A DNA stretch of 64,000 nucleotides from Methylosinus sp. H3A (GCF_015709455.1 NZ_JADNQW010000005.1:434001-498000), one strand, 5' to 3'; numbered from the stretch's first letter, positions 1 through 8,618 are shown. A program made the numbers and translations. Notes: generated by a model not told the origin, from the letters alone.

Positions 1-444
1 CGCTTCTTCGGAGCCATCGCGCGCGATCTCGCGCAGGGCGTCGAGCAATTGGCGCGCCGCTGGGGCCGGCCCAACGCCTATGTGCTCGGCCAGGAGGGCT
101 CGGGCGCCTTTGTCGGCGGCCTGCGCTATGGCGAAGGGGTCATGTATACGCGCAACGCCGGCCAGCGGCGCGTCTATTGGCAGGGGCCCTCGCTCGGCTT
201 CGACGCCGGCGCCAATGGCGACCGCACCATGATGCTCATCTATAATCTGCCCGCGGTCGACGCCATCTACACGCGCTTCGGCGGCGTCGCCGGCTCGGCC
301 TATCTCGTCGGCGGATTGGGCTTCACCGAGCTGACGGCGGACGGCGTCGTCATCGCGCCGATCCGCGCCGGTCTCGGCGCGCGATTGGGCCTCAATCTCG
401 GCTATCTGAAATTCACGCCCGAAGCGACGTGGAACCCCTTCTGA
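1..444 (+). CDS. eipA: EipA-like envelope protein (DUF1134), 3' part only
   Basis: The reading frame is open from the first base of the window, so the 5' end, with the expected signal peptide, lies outside. The visible 147 residues match the DUF1134/EipA family of periplasmic beta-barrel-like proteins, with the conserved Gly-rich stretches GQEGSGAFVGGLRYGEG and GGVAGSAYLVGG and the ending TWNPF. In Brucella EipA is needed for normal envelope integrity; the same role here is inferred from family membership. It converges with the TadE-like gene, the two stop codons being 4 bases apart. Confidence 0.8.
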   Translation, partial: RFFGAIARDLAQGVEQLARRWGRPNAYVLGQEGSGAFVGGLRYGEGVMYTRNAGQRRVYWQGPSLGFDAGANGDRTMMLIYNLPAVDAIYTRFGGVAGSAYLVGGLGFTELTADGVVIAPIRAGLGARLGLNLGYLKFTPEATWNPF

Positions 445-448
445 CGCG

Positions 449-973
449 TCACGACTTCAGTTGCACGGCGCTATAGCTCGGCGTCAGCAGGCCGCCGAGC
501 AGCGCGGTCGTGGATTTGGGGAAAAACGCCAGCGAATGCGCGTAGGTCGCCGTCACCAGCACGGCCGACTGCCCGTTGGAGAAGGTCGCCTTGATGAGAT
601 TGGTCTGCGCGGTCGAGAGGCTGGAGCCGGTCGGATAGGCGTAGACCACCGTCGGCGACGTCGCGCCCATGGTGACCTGAAACATCTGCAGCGTGAGGCC
701 GGACGCCTTGATCTGCGGCGCGATATTGCCGAGCGCATAGGACGGCGTATAGAGCGACATTTCCGTCGAGCATGTTCCGGCCGGCGAATCCGAGCAATCG
801 GCCCAGGAAATCGCATATTGCGCGGCGATTTTATTGACTGCGCTGAAGACGACATAGATCCGGCCGAATTCCGCGACGCCGGCGATCATCAGAATGATCA
901 CTGGCGTCAGCAGCGCGAATTCGACCGCCGCCGAGCCGCGCCGATCCAGACGTCGCGCGCCTCGCCCGCTCAT
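449..973 (-). CDS. TadE-like pseudopilin / pilus assembly protein
   Basis: 174 residues. The N-terminus carries the TadE signature: a basic stretch, then GSAAVEFALLTPVIILMIAG, a single hydrophobic segment with the Glu that TadE-type pseudopilins keep for prepilin peptidase processing. The rest is a Ser/Thr-rich extracytoplasmic domain with two cysteines in CSDSPAGTC. The start chosen (MSGRGARR) overlaps the stop of the next TadE-like gene by 4 bases (ATGA), which indicates translational coupling. It is the last gene of the leftward Tad-like group. No TadA, TadB, TadC or RcpA gene is in the window, so it may work with a pilus encoded elsewhere or in a separate surface structure. Confidence 0.75.
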   Translation of the reverse strand: MSGRGARRLDRRGSAAVEFALLTPVIILMIAGVAEFGRIYVVFSAVNKIAAQYAISWADCSDSPAGTCSTEMSLYTPSYALGNIAPQIKASGLTLQMFQVTMGATSPTVVYAYPTGSSLSTAQTNLIKATFSNGQSAVLVTATYAHSLAFFPKSTTALLGGLLTPSYSAVQLKS

Positions 974-1458
974 TTGCTCTTCCGTCTGACGATGGCGCTC
1001 GAGCGCACATTGGAGAGCGGGCCGAATCCCGGCGCGAAGACGATCGCCGGCGCCTGCGCGCGCAAGACCAGCGGATCGCCGGCAGCGCCATAGTCGGGCG
1101 TCGTCTCGTCGGTGATCGCCACCGCGCTCGATTTGAGCCGCCACAAGGGCTGCAGATCGACGAGGAGATTGGCGTTGTTCTTGACCAATCCACCGCCGGA
1201 CGAGACGATCTTGGCCTTCAATGCAGCGGCGTCGACATAGGTCGGCGTCGCCTTGGCGAAGCTCGAGCGCAGATAGTCGGCGGCGCCGTTGACGCCTGCG
1301 TCCAGCGACGTCTGGGTGATATAGAAGATCGAGATCTGCGCGATCCACAGCACGAGAAAAACGAAAGGCGTCGCCACAAAGGCGAACTCCACCGCCGTCG
1401 CGCCCCCGCGCGCGCCGAGGAAGCTCCGCAGAGCGTCGGGACACCAGCGCCGTCTCAT
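970..1458 (-). CDS. TadE-like pseudopilin / pilus assembly protein
   Basis: 162 residues from ATG at 1458 (MRRRWCPDAL). A longer frame back to 1629 is open, but its extra N-terminus is the translation of an intergenic palindromic repeat, so I reject it. Residues about 15-45 form a TadE-type segment (GGATAVEFAFVATPFVFLVL) ahead of a soluble domain. The stop overlaps the start of the downstream TadE-like gene by 4 bases. Two adjacent TadE-like proteins beside a TadG-like protein is a common arrangement in Rhizobiales. The role in pilus assembly is inferred from the family. Confidence 0.72.
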   Translation of the reverse strand: MRRRWCPDALRSFLGARGGATAVEFAFVATPFVFLVLWIAQISIFYITQTSLDAGVNGAADYLRSSFAKATPTYVDAAALKAKIVSSGGGLVKNNANLLVDLQPLWRLKSSAVAITDETTPDYGAAGDPLVLRAQAPAIVFAPGFGPLSNVRSSAIVRRKSK

Positions 1459-1494
1459 ACGCTCGCCACGGGAATACTGCGCATTCCGCAGAGT

Positions 1495-1575
1495 CGTCAT
1501 TGCGAGGAGCAGAGCGACGAAACGATCCAGAACCGCCCCGCGACTCTGGATTGCTTCGCTTCGCTCGCAATGACG
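1495..1575. repeat. Intergenic palindromic repeat (GTCATTGCGAG family)
   Basis: An imperfect inverted repeat of about 81 bp. The left arm starts CGTCATTGCGAG (1495-1506) and the right arm ends CTCGCAATGACG (1564-1575). The inner parts contain the GATCCAGA/TCTGGATT pair. Read as protein it gives the HCERSEAIQ / LLAMTT strings seen where such repeats are wrongly translated in many proteobacterial genomes. It sits between the TadG-like and TadE-like genes and may fold in the transcript as a stem-loop affecting expression of the downstream pair. Confidence 0.7.
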
Positions 1576-1625
1576 GCCGGGGCGGTCATCCAGACTTCGC
1601 GCAAAGCGATCACACGGAAACGGCG

Positions 1626-3158
1626 TCATAGCGTCGCGGTCGGCACAGTGATCGGATCACTCACGATCTCGAATCCGGAAAACGTCGAGATCGATCCGGG
1701 GGCGACGCTCGGCGTCGGCAATCGGACATAGGACGAGGGCGCGCCGCTCATCGAAGGACCGCCGAGCGCGGTGAGCTTCACATCGTCGATCGCGCCGCCG
1801 AATTTTTCCGTCGGCGTTCCGAGCGCTGAAAATGTCAGCCAATAGAAGCCGGGCTTGGTGACGAGGACATTGACGGTCCGCGTCTGCCACGCCGCGGCAT
1901 AGCCGCAAATATCGAGCAGCGGATTGGCCTGCGCCGAATCGTAATCGGTGAGGCTGATCCCGTCGGGCGCGACGGTCGGCGCCGTCGTCGTGGTTCCATC
2001 TGGATTCGTGTAGGACGTCGTCGAGCTGAGCGCGCCGCCGACGATGGGGGCGCTCGCCTTCAGCGAATGCGACATGAAGACGCCGATGACATTGCTCGTC
2101 AGAGAGACGCTCGCCGTTGCGCCAGTGGCGCGGGATGTCGCCGTCGCGCTTCCGGAAAGCGCCGTGACATTGGCCGCGGAAGGCGTCGCGCCGCAATACA
2201 CGCTGGAGAGCGAAGGGAACTGCCCGTCGGAAATATAGTAATAGCCGACCTTGTAATAGCCCGGATCGAGCAGGAAGCCGCGACTGATCAGCCGGCGCGT
2301 CGTCGCGCCCGAACCGCCGAGCTCGATCGCCTGCGTTCCGACGATAGCCGACTTCATCACATAGTCGAGCTGATTGACCGGCGCGGCGCCCCAGCCGCTC
2401 GCGGCGAGATTTGGCCAGCCGCTCGAGGCGCCGCTCGTGCCCGTGCTGCTCGTCATATTGCCGGAGGCGTTGATATAGGCGCTGGAGCCACTCGTCGAAT
2501 AGCTGTAGCTCGGGCTGTCGAACTTATCCTCGAACAAGACCGTCGACGCCGTCCACGGATAATTGTCCTGCACGGAGCCGGAGCAAGTGCCGGTGCAAAG
2601 GCGCACATAGGCGATCGCGCCGCCATAGGAATCGCTCGCGCCGTCGGCCGCGAAGCTCAGCCAATAATTGCCGGGCGTGTTCACATAGATACGCACGCTG
2701 CGCTCCACCCACTCGAAATTTCCCGAATAGACGCAGACGTCGATGAGATTGGAGCCGCCTAGATTTTGCGTTCCGTCCAAGGTCTGATGCAGGGGCGGCG
2801 TTCCGCCCGTATTGGAGTCGAGATAGACGTTGATCTGATTGCTGCGCGATTTGTTGCTCGATGTCGTCGTCGACGAATTGCTGATGTAGGTCGAATTCGT
2901 ATTGGTCGCCCAAGAGACGTCGCTCGCCGTCGATCCGCAGACATAGGTCGGATCATAGTCGGGATATTTCACGCGCGAATTGTAGAAGTAGCGCAGCTCG
3001 TAATTGCCGCCGGTGAGATATTGCATCGTCGATATGGACGAATTGCCGGCGCCGCCCGATCCATTGTCGCAATCGAGCTCGGCGGTGTTGTACGAGCCCG
3101 CCGGCACCGCATTGGAATAGACCTTGGAGTCGACCTCGAGGCAATAGCCGAGGATCAC
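1626..3158 (-). pseudogene. C-terminal portion of TadG-like surface protein, separated by in-frame TGA
   Basis: 510 codons continue in exactly the same frame as the TadG-like N-terminal part. The join is AAA-TGA-GTG, with the GTG directly after the stop, and no clear ribosome binding site of its own is visible. The product would have no signal peptide or membrane segment, so alone it could not reach the surface. It is Ser/Thr/Gly-rich and contains two related lectin- or adhesin-like modules, each ending in similar strings (PGNYWLSFAADG...YGGAIAYV and PGFYWLTFSALG...FGGAIDDV). The start of the first module appears to fall at the stop, so the two parts were most likely one protein of about 730 residues. 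It could instead be a real second cistron started by reinitiation, or the stop could be a sequencing error. Confidence 0.6.
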
Positions 3159-3821
3159 TCATTTGACGCCGCTCGAGCCCGTATAGCCGACCGTCGAGGA
3201 GGACACTGTCGTGGCGGAGGAGAGCGTATAGCCCCAAGAGCCGACCGCGACCTTGGTTCCCGGCGCGGCGTAGAGATAGCCGCAGGCGCTGCTCCCCGTG
3301 CAGCCCGTCACAGAGAATGTCTCATTGACGACGGTCGTCGAGGCGGTGCTGGATGGCGGCTGATCGATCGTGGCGATCGTGTCGAAGCAATGCGACGTCG
3401 CCGAGACTCTGAATTGAGCGACATTCCATATCTTCGAGAAAGCGGTCTTCACATTGGTCGACAAGGTGACGTCCGACGCGCCGCTTCCCGAATAGGAGAA
3501 GGGCGCGGTGTTGGTCAGCGCGAAGCCGAGCTTCTGCGCGCCGATCGAATTGGAGATATAGGCGTTCACCTTGGTGTTGTAGGCGGCGACGCCGCTCGCG
3601 CTCACCACGGAGACGACGCTCGGCCGCGAGGCGAATTGACAGGCCATGAGCGCTGTCTCGGATAATTTCTGCCGCGCCTGATAGAGACGCATGAGGTCGA
3701 CGCCACCCGCGACGCCGGTCGATATCGCGAAGCCGATGAGGCCGAACAGGATCGCCACTTGGCCGGCGTCGTCACGCATGAACGCCCGAGCGAATCTGCT
3801 CCGCTCTCTCCTCGCCTCCAT
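3159..3821 (-). CDS. TadG-like pilus assembly protein, N-terminal part, ended by TGA
   Basis: About 220 residues from ATG at 3821, which has GGGAG just upstream. Other possible ATGs are at 3875 and 3779, and the frame is open to 3974 inside rsmD. It contains MRDDAGQVAILFGLIGFAI, the TadE/G-like anchor (PF13400 type), followed by VDLMRLYQARQKLSETALMAC, typical of TadG where the segment precedes a von Willebrand-like or beta-rich exported domain. It stops after GSSGVK, where the next codon is GTG in the same frame. Full-length TadG-type proteins usually exceed 400 residues, so this copy looks truncated. It follows rsmD on the same strand, about 115 bases after that gene's stop. Confidence 0.6.
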   Translation of the reverse strand: MEARRERSRFARAFMRDDAGQVAILFGLIGFAISTGVAGGVDLMRLYQARQKLSETALMACQFASRPSVVSVVSASGVAAYNTKVNAYISNSIGAQKLGFALTNTAPFSYSGSGASDVTLSTNVKTAFSKIWNVAQFRVSATSHCFDTIATIDQPPSSTASTTVVNETFSVTGCTGSSACGYLYAAPGTKVAVGSWGYTLSSATTVSSSTVGYTGSSGVK

Positions 3822-3936
3822 CCGCTCCCACGACGCCACCCTGGTCACCGCAGGACGAGGAAGCGTCCGAAACATTGAGGAAAGCTGAATCAGAGCCGTT
3901 GCTTCGGCGCGCTTCTTTCGAAAGAAGCTGAGCTTT

Positions 3937-4491
3937 TTATGAACGCCGCGCGAAAACGATCTGCGTGTCGCCATAGCGGCGGCGCTCTTCTTCGACGACG
4001 CCCTCCGGCAGGGAGAGCGGCGCCTCCGCCGCTTCTTCGACGACGACCATCGCGCCCTCGGCGAGCCAGCCGCCGTCGATCAGAGCCCGCAGCGCGCGCG
4101 AGGCGAGATCGCGCCCATAGGGCGGATCGAGAAAAGCGAGCGTGAACAATTCGCCGGGCGGCGCAAGGCCGAGCTTGGTCGCGTCGCGGCGGAAGACGCG
4201 CGTCACGCCGCCCGCGCCCAGCGCCTCGACATTGGCGCGCAACAGCGCGCGCGCCTCCGCGCCTTCGTCGACGAAGAGGATGCGCTCGGCGCCGCGCGAA
4301 AGGGCCTCGAGGCCGAGCGCGCCCGTGCCGGCGAAGAGATCGACGACGCGCGCCCCCGGAACCGGATCGTCATAGGCATGGGCGAGAATATCGAAGATGG
4401 ATTCGCGCAGGCGATCCGAAGTGGGACGGATCGCCTGCGATTGCGGCGCCTTCAGCGCGCGGCCGCGAAAGGCGCCGGCGACGATACGCAT
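3937..4491 (-). CDS. rsmD: 16S rRNA (guanine(966)-N2)-methyltransferase RsmD
   Basis: 184 residues. RsmD methylates N2 of G966 in 16S rRNA in assembled 30S subunits, using S-adenosylmethionine. The start MRIVAGAFRGRAL is typical of the family. VVDLFAGTGALGLEALSRGA is the SAM-binding motif I, and AFLDPPYG is the NPPY-type catalytic motif (DPPY in this family). The length matches the usual 180-200 residues. It lies 3 bases after the stop of rluB, also leftward, so the two RNA-modifying genes almost certainly share a transcript, a pairing frequent in Rhizobiales. Confidence 0.93.
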   Translation of the reverse strand: MRIVAGAFRGRALKAPQSQAIRPTSDRLRESIFDILAHAYDDPVPGARVVDLFAGTGALGLEALSRGAERILFVDEGAEARALLRANVEALGAGGVTRVFRRDATKLGLAPPGELFTLAFLDPPYGRDLASRALRALIDGGWLAEGAMVVVEEAAEAPLSLPEGVVEEERRRYGDTQIVFARRS

Positions 4492-4494
4492 GAC

Positions 4495-6780
4495 TCAACG
4501 CGGCTTGCGCGGCGCGCCGCCGCCCGGCTTGCGCGGCCCCTTGCCGGCGGCGCCGCGCGGTTTGTCGCCTCCGCGAGGCGGTCCGCGGCGCGGCGCTTCG
4601 CCGGTCTTGGCCCCGCGACGCGGCGGGCGGGCGTCCCCATCCTTGCGCGGCGGACGCGAGTCCGCCCCGTCGCGACGCGGCGGACGCCCCTCGCCCTCAC
4701 GGCGCGGAGCCCGCTCGCGGCGCGGCCCGTCGCCGGCGCCGAAGCTCGCTCCACCGCGATCGAAACGCTTCTTCCCATCGCCGGCGCGCGGACGCGAATC
4801 CGCTCCTTCGCGGCGCGGCGGGCGACCTTCGCCCTCACGACGCGGCGCACGCTCGCGGCGCGGCCCGTCGCCAAAGCTCGCCTCACGACGTTCGCCGCGA
4901 TCGAAACGCTCCTTGCCCGCGCCGGTCCGCGGACGCGAATCCGCACCCTCGCGACGCGGAGGACGCCCTTCGCCTTCGCGGCGCGGAGCCCGCTCGCGGC
5001 GCGACCCGTCGCCAAAGCTCGCCTCACGACGTTCGCCGCGATCGAAACGCTCCTTGCCCGCGCCGGTCCGCGGACGCGAGTCCGCGCCCTCGCGACGCGG
5101 AGGACGCCCTTCTCCCTCACGACGCGGAGCAGCGCCAAAGCTCGCCTCACGACGCTCGCCGCGATCGAAACGCTCCTTGCCCGCGCCGGCGCGCGGACGC
5201 GAATCCGCTCCATCGCGGCGCGGCGGGCGACCTTCGCCCTCCCGGCGCGGCGCGCGCTCGCGGCGCGGCCCTTCGCTGGCGCCGAAGCTCGCCCCGCGAC
5301 GCTCGCCGCGATCGAAACGCTCCTTACGCTCGCCGGATGGCGCGCGCGCCGCCGCCCCATCGCGACGCGGAGGACGCCCCTCCCCGTCCCGACGCGGCGG
5401 ACGCGATGTTCTCTCCGAGCGGCCTTGTTCCACCCCGCCTTCCGGCGCGCGAGCGCGCCGTTCGGTCGGCCGGCCCTCGCCCGCGTCGAAACGCTTCGGC
5501 CGTCTCTCGCGATCACCCGCGAAGGGCCGCGCGTCATCGTCTCGTCGCGGGGCGCGCTCTCCGGCGAAGCGACGCCGGGCCGGCGCCTCCCCGCTCTCGG
5601 CGCGCGGCGGCGGACGGCGCTCGCCCGCAAAGCCCGCCTCGCCCTCGGTCCGCTCGGCTCGGAAACGGCGGGCGTTGCGCGTCGCCGCCGGCTCCTCGGC
5701 GGCGCGGCGCACGGGCACGATCTTCTCCACCGGCACGGCGCGGCCCTTGCGGTCGCTGGTCGCCGCGCGCTCTATGCGCGACCGCGGGCCCTTGCCGCGG
5801 GTCTCCTCGCGCTCGGCGCGCAGCGTGTCGACATGTTTGCGCGAGCGCGTCTTGGCGCGCTGGCGCGCTTCTTCGGCCGCCACATGCGGCGGCTCGTCGG
5901 TCTCGCGCCGCGGCGAGGAGAAATCCACGCCGGCGAGCTCGGCCAATCCCTTGCCGAGCTGCTCGCGCAACGTCTTCAGCCGCACCTCCTCGACGACGCC
6001 CTCCGCGAGCTCGCCGAGCTGGAAGGGGCCGAAGGAGATGCGGATCAGCCGATTGACGTCGAGCCCCAAATGCTCGAGCACGCGCTTGATCTCGCGGTTC
6101 TTGCCTTCGCGCAGCGTCATGGAGATCCAGACATTGGCCCCCTGCACGCGGTCGAGCTTGGCGTCGATCGGCGCATAATCGACATCGTCGACGGTGACGC
6201 CCTTCCTCAGCTCGTCGAGCCGCGCCTGGTCGATATCGCCATGGGCGCGCACGCGGTAGCGCCTCGTCCAGCCCGTCGCCGGAAGCTCGAGCGTGCGCGC
6301 GAGGCCGCCGTCATTGGTCAGCAGCAGCAGGCCTTCGGTATTGATGTCGAGCCGCCCGACGCTCACCAAGCGCGGCAGATCGGGAAAGCGCTCCTCGAGG
6401 AAGCCGAAGACGGTCTCGCGTCCCTCCGGATCCTTGGCGCTGGTGACGAGTCCGGCGGGCTTGTGGAACAAAAACAGCCGCGTCGGCTCGCGCTCGGCGA
6501 GCGGCTGGCCGTCCACCTCTATGCGGTCGCCCTCCTGCACATTGAAGGCGGGGCTGTCCAGCACGCGTCCATTGACGGAGACGCGCCCTTCCGCGACCCA
6601 AATCTCGGCGTCGCGGCGCGAGCAGGCGCCGGCGCGCGCCATGACCTTGGCGATACGCTCGCCCTCGAAGGCGCTGGCGGCCGAATCGTCGGGCGCGGGC
6701 TTCACCGGAACACGGCGACGCGGCGGCTGGTCGCCGCCGTCCTTACGGCGGGCGGGTCTTTCTGGCTTTTTGTCGGTCAT
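4495..6780 (-). CDS. rluB: Ribosomal large-subunit pseudouridine synthase, RluB type, with long repetitive basic tail
   Basis: 761 residues from ATG at 6780 (a GTG lies one codon earlier). Residues about 38-95 are an S4 RNA-binding domain. The RsuA-family synthase domain follows to about 300, with GRLDINTEGLLLLTNDG containing the catalytic Asp (about 145) and the late motif EGKNREIKRVLEHLGL. RluB makes pseudouridine 2605 in 23S rRNA (E. coli numbering). From about residue 310 to the end the protein is a low-complexity Arg/Gly/Asp/Glu tail containing five repeats of about 40-50 residues, built on KERFDRGERREASFG, RRERAPRREGEGRPPRR and DSRPRAG. The tail makes it more than twice the length of E. 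coli RluB. Such tails occur in alphaproteobacterial RluB and probably bind RNA. Confidence 0.9.
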   Translation of the reverse strand: MTDKKPERPARRKDGGDQPPRRRVPVKPAPDDSAASAFEGERIAKVMARAGACSRRDAEIWVAEGRVSVNGRVLDSPAFNVQEGDRIEVDGQPLAEREPTRLFLFHKPAGLVTSAKDPEGRETVFGFLEERFPDLPRLVSVGRLDINTEGLLLLTNDGGLARTLELPATGWTRRYRVRAHGDIDQARLDELRKGVTVDDVDYAPIDAKLDRVQGANVWISMTLREGKNREIKRVLEHLGLDVNRLIRISFGPFQLGELAEGVVEEVRLKTLREQLGKGLAELAGVDFSSPRRETDEPPHVAAEEARQRAKTRSRKHVDTLRAEREETRGKGPRSRIERAATSDRKGRAVPVEKIVPVRRAAEEPAATRNARRFRAERTEGEAGFAGERRPPPRAESGEAPARRRFAGERAPRRDDDARPFAGDRERRPKRFDAGEGRPTERRARAPEGGVEQGRSERTSRPPRRDGEGRPPRRDGAAARAPSGERKERFDRGERRGASFGASEGPRRERAPRREGEGRPPRRDGADSRPRAGAGKERFDRGERREASFGAAPRREGEGRPPRREGADSRPRTGAGKERFDRGERREASFGDGSRRERAPRREGEGRPPRREGADSRPRTGAGKERFDRGERREASFGDGPRRERAPRREGEGRPPRREGADSRPRAGDGKKRFDRGGASFGAGDGPRRERAPRREGEGRPPRRDGADSRPPRKDGDARPPRRGAKTGEAPRRGPPRGGDKPRGAAGKGPRKPGGGAPRKPR
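4640..5335 (-). repeat. In-frame tandem repeats within the rluB tail
   Basis: Five imperfect coding repeats of about 123-150 bp, each encoding KERFDRGERREASFG then RRERAPRREGEGRPPRR and DSRPR. The inner three copies are nearly identical at DNA level (for example around 4870-5000 and 5020-5130), which indicates recent unequal exchange or slippage. One copy lacks the RRERAP segment and the copy nearest the C-terminus lacks part of ERREASFG, so unit length varies in whole codons. Confidence 0.8.
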
Positions 6781-6962
6781 CACGCCCTGATAGCAGGTCG
6801 CGGGGCGGAAGAGAAAGGCGCTGCGGCCGCTTTTTCACTCGTCATTCGCCATGAATCCGAGTTATGGCCTCAAATCCCCTAGGGAGCAGCGCCCCCGCCC
6901 CGCGAAAGGCGGCCGGCCTCCCCTATTTCGGCGCATAGAGGCAACAGACTTCTGGAGGCGGT

Positions 6963-8264
6963 ATGGCTCATCTGATCGTGCATGGCGGACGCCCGCTCAG
7001 CGGCAGGATCATCCCTTCCGCGAATAAGAACGCCGTGCTGCCCATTCTCTGCGCCACGCTGCTGACCAGCCGCCCGTTGCGCATCCATGGCGTGCCGGAG
7101 ATCACCGACGTCAAGAAGATCCTCGAATTGTTCCGCACGCTCGGCAGCGATGTGCGGATGGATTTTTCGACCGGCCTGCTCGAGCTGCGCCACGAGGACA
7201 CGCGCTTCGATCCGTCCATCCATCGCCTGCCGGCGGAGATGCGCTCCTCCATCATGCTGGCGCCGCCGCTGCTCGCGCGCTTCGGCGTCGCCCGCATAGA
7301 GGACGACGTCAAGGGCTGCACGCTCGGCGCGCGCGAGATCGACCCGCATATCGAAGTGCTGAAATCCTTCGGCGCGACGATCGAGCGCAGCGAGGATTCG
7401 CTCGTCATCCGCTCCGACGGCCCGTTGCGCGCGACGCGGCATTGGCTCGATTACGCCTCCGTCACCACGACCGAGAATTTCGTGCTCTGCGCGGCGCTCG
7501 CCACCGGCCAATCCAAGCTCAACAACGCCGCCTCCGAGCCGCATGTGCAGGAGTTCTGCGCCTTCATGCAGACGCTCGGCGCGCGCATCTCCGGAATCGG
7601 CACATCGCAGCTCACGCTGGACGGCGTCGACTCCCTCTCCGGCGGCGAGTTTCATCTGACCGAGGATTTCCACGAGGTCGCGACTTTTCTCGCGCTCGGG
7701 GCGATCACCGGCGGCGGCGTCGAGGTGAAGAATTCCGCGCCCGATCAGTTTCCGCTGATCGATCGCACTTTCGCGAAATTCGGCGTGCATGTCGTGCATG
7801 AGGACGGCTGGTCCAAGACCAAGGCCAATGGCCCGCTGAAAGTCGCCGAGCCCTTCACCCGCAATGTGCTGCAGAAGGTGGAGGCGGCGCCCTGGCCTTA
7901 TCTGCCAGTCGATCTCCTGCCCATCTTCATCGCGCTCGGCGTCAAGGCCGAGGGCAGCGTGATGTTCTGGAACAAGGTCTATGACGGCGCGCTGGGCTGG
8001 ACGGGCGAGCTCTCCAAATTCGGCGCGCATGTATTTTTGTCGGACCCGCATCGGCTCATCGCCTTCGGCGGCAAGCCTCTGGTCCCGGCGCAGGTGGAGA
8101 GCCCCTATATCATCCGCGTCGCCATCGCTCTGCTGATGCTGGCGGCGAGCATAGAAGGGCGTTCGGTGATCCATAACGCCACGCCGATCAAGCGCGCGCA
8201 TCCGCGCTTCGTCGAGAATCTGCGCATGCTCGGCGCGGAGGTGGAATGGACCGGCGGGGATTGA
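6963..8264 (+). CDS. murA: UDP-N-acetylglucosamine 1-carboxyvinyltransferase family protein (divergent MurA)
   Basis: 433 residues, close to the usual 419-430, preceded by the ribosome binding site GGAGG. MurA adds enolpyruvate from PEP to UDP-GlcNAc, the first committed step of peptidoglycan synthesis. K22 and N23 (SANKNAVLP) match the catalytic Lys-Asn pair, C119 (KGCTLGARE) is at the place of the PEP-binding cysteine, and the Arg in IIRVAIALLM corresponds to the late catalytic Arg. The loop around the cysteine and several otherwise strict motifs differ from standard MurA (GGCAIGARP), so this may be a second paralogue rather than the main enzyme. It is a single gene facing the leftward rluB. 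Confidence 0.75.
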   Translation: MAHLIVHGGRPLSGRIIPSANKNAVLPILCATLLTSRPLRIHGVPEITDVKKILELFRTLGSDVRMDFSTGLLELRHEDTRFDPSIHRLPAEMRSSIMLAPPLLARFGVARIEDDVKGCTLGAREIDPHIEVLKSFGATIERSEDSLVIRSDGPLRATRHWLDYASVTTTENFVLCAALATGQSKLNNAASEPHVQEFCAFMQTLGARISGIGTSQLTLDGVDSLSGGEFHLTEDFHEVATFLALGAITGGGVEVKNSAPDQFPLIDRTFAKFGVHVVHEDGWSKTKANGPLKVAEPFTRNVLQKVEAAPWPYLPVDLLPIFIALGVKAEGSVMFWNKVYDGALGWTGELSKFGAHVFLSDPHRLIAFGGKPLVPAQVESPYIIRVAIALLMLAASIEGRSVIHNATPIKRAHPRFVENLRMLGAEVEWTGGD

Positions 8265-8276
8265 GGGGACGCCGCT

Positions 8277-8618
8277 CTAGAAGATCGCTTCTATGCCCTT
8301 GCGGCGGATGAGGTCGAGCAAAACGAGAGCGGGGCCGCTCGGCCGCTTTGCGCCGCGCTCGAGCTGCGAGACATAGCCGACCGTAAGGTTGAGATAGCGA
8401 GCGAAGACCGCTTGGCTCATCCGCGCCTTCTCGCGAAGATCGCGGATTTCCTCGCCCGTGATCGGCGCGGGCGCGCGGTCCTTTTCCAGCTGACGCAATG
8501 TGATCTTCGCATGACTCGCCTCGTCCATGATCTCGAGGCGGCGCATGTCTCCCGCCGTTTCGAGAATGGCGTCGCGCAAACGGCTCGTAGACTCGCTAGG
8601 CGTGGCTTTCTTCGTCAT
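8277..8618 (-). CDS. HigA-like antitoxin, XRE helix-turn-helix
   Basis: 113 residues. The C-terminal half is an HTH domain: ITGEEIRDLREKARMSQAVF, then YLNLTVGYVSQLERGAKRP, ending in LVLLDLIRRKGIEAI, typical of antitoxins paired with RelE/HigB toxins (PF01381 type). The N-terminal part is probably the toxin-neutralising segment. It starts 23 bases inside the upstream toxin gene, giving toxin-first order as in higBA. It presumably binds the dyad at 8991-9024 and represses the pair. Confidence 0.85.
   Translation of the reverse strand: MTKKATPSESTSRLRDAILETAGDMRRLEIMDEASHAKITLRQLEKDRAPAPITGEEIRDLREKARMSQAVFARYLNLTVGYVSQLERGAKRPSGPALVLLDLIRRKGIEAIF

Noticed and set aside
970..1629. Longer start for the second TadE-like gene
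   Set aside because: The N-terminal extension is the translated palindromic repeat (HCERSEAIQ); the ATG at 1458 gives a normal TadE N-terminus.
4378..6882. Long rightward open frame (834 codons) opposite rluB
   Set aside because: It is the antisense shadow of a highly repetitive GC-rich gene. Its composition is Arg/Ala/Pro-rich without any domain, and rluB on the other strand has clear motifs.
6879..8201. 440-codon leftward frame opposite murA
   Set aside because: Antisense of a conserved MurA-family enzyme with visible catalytic residues.
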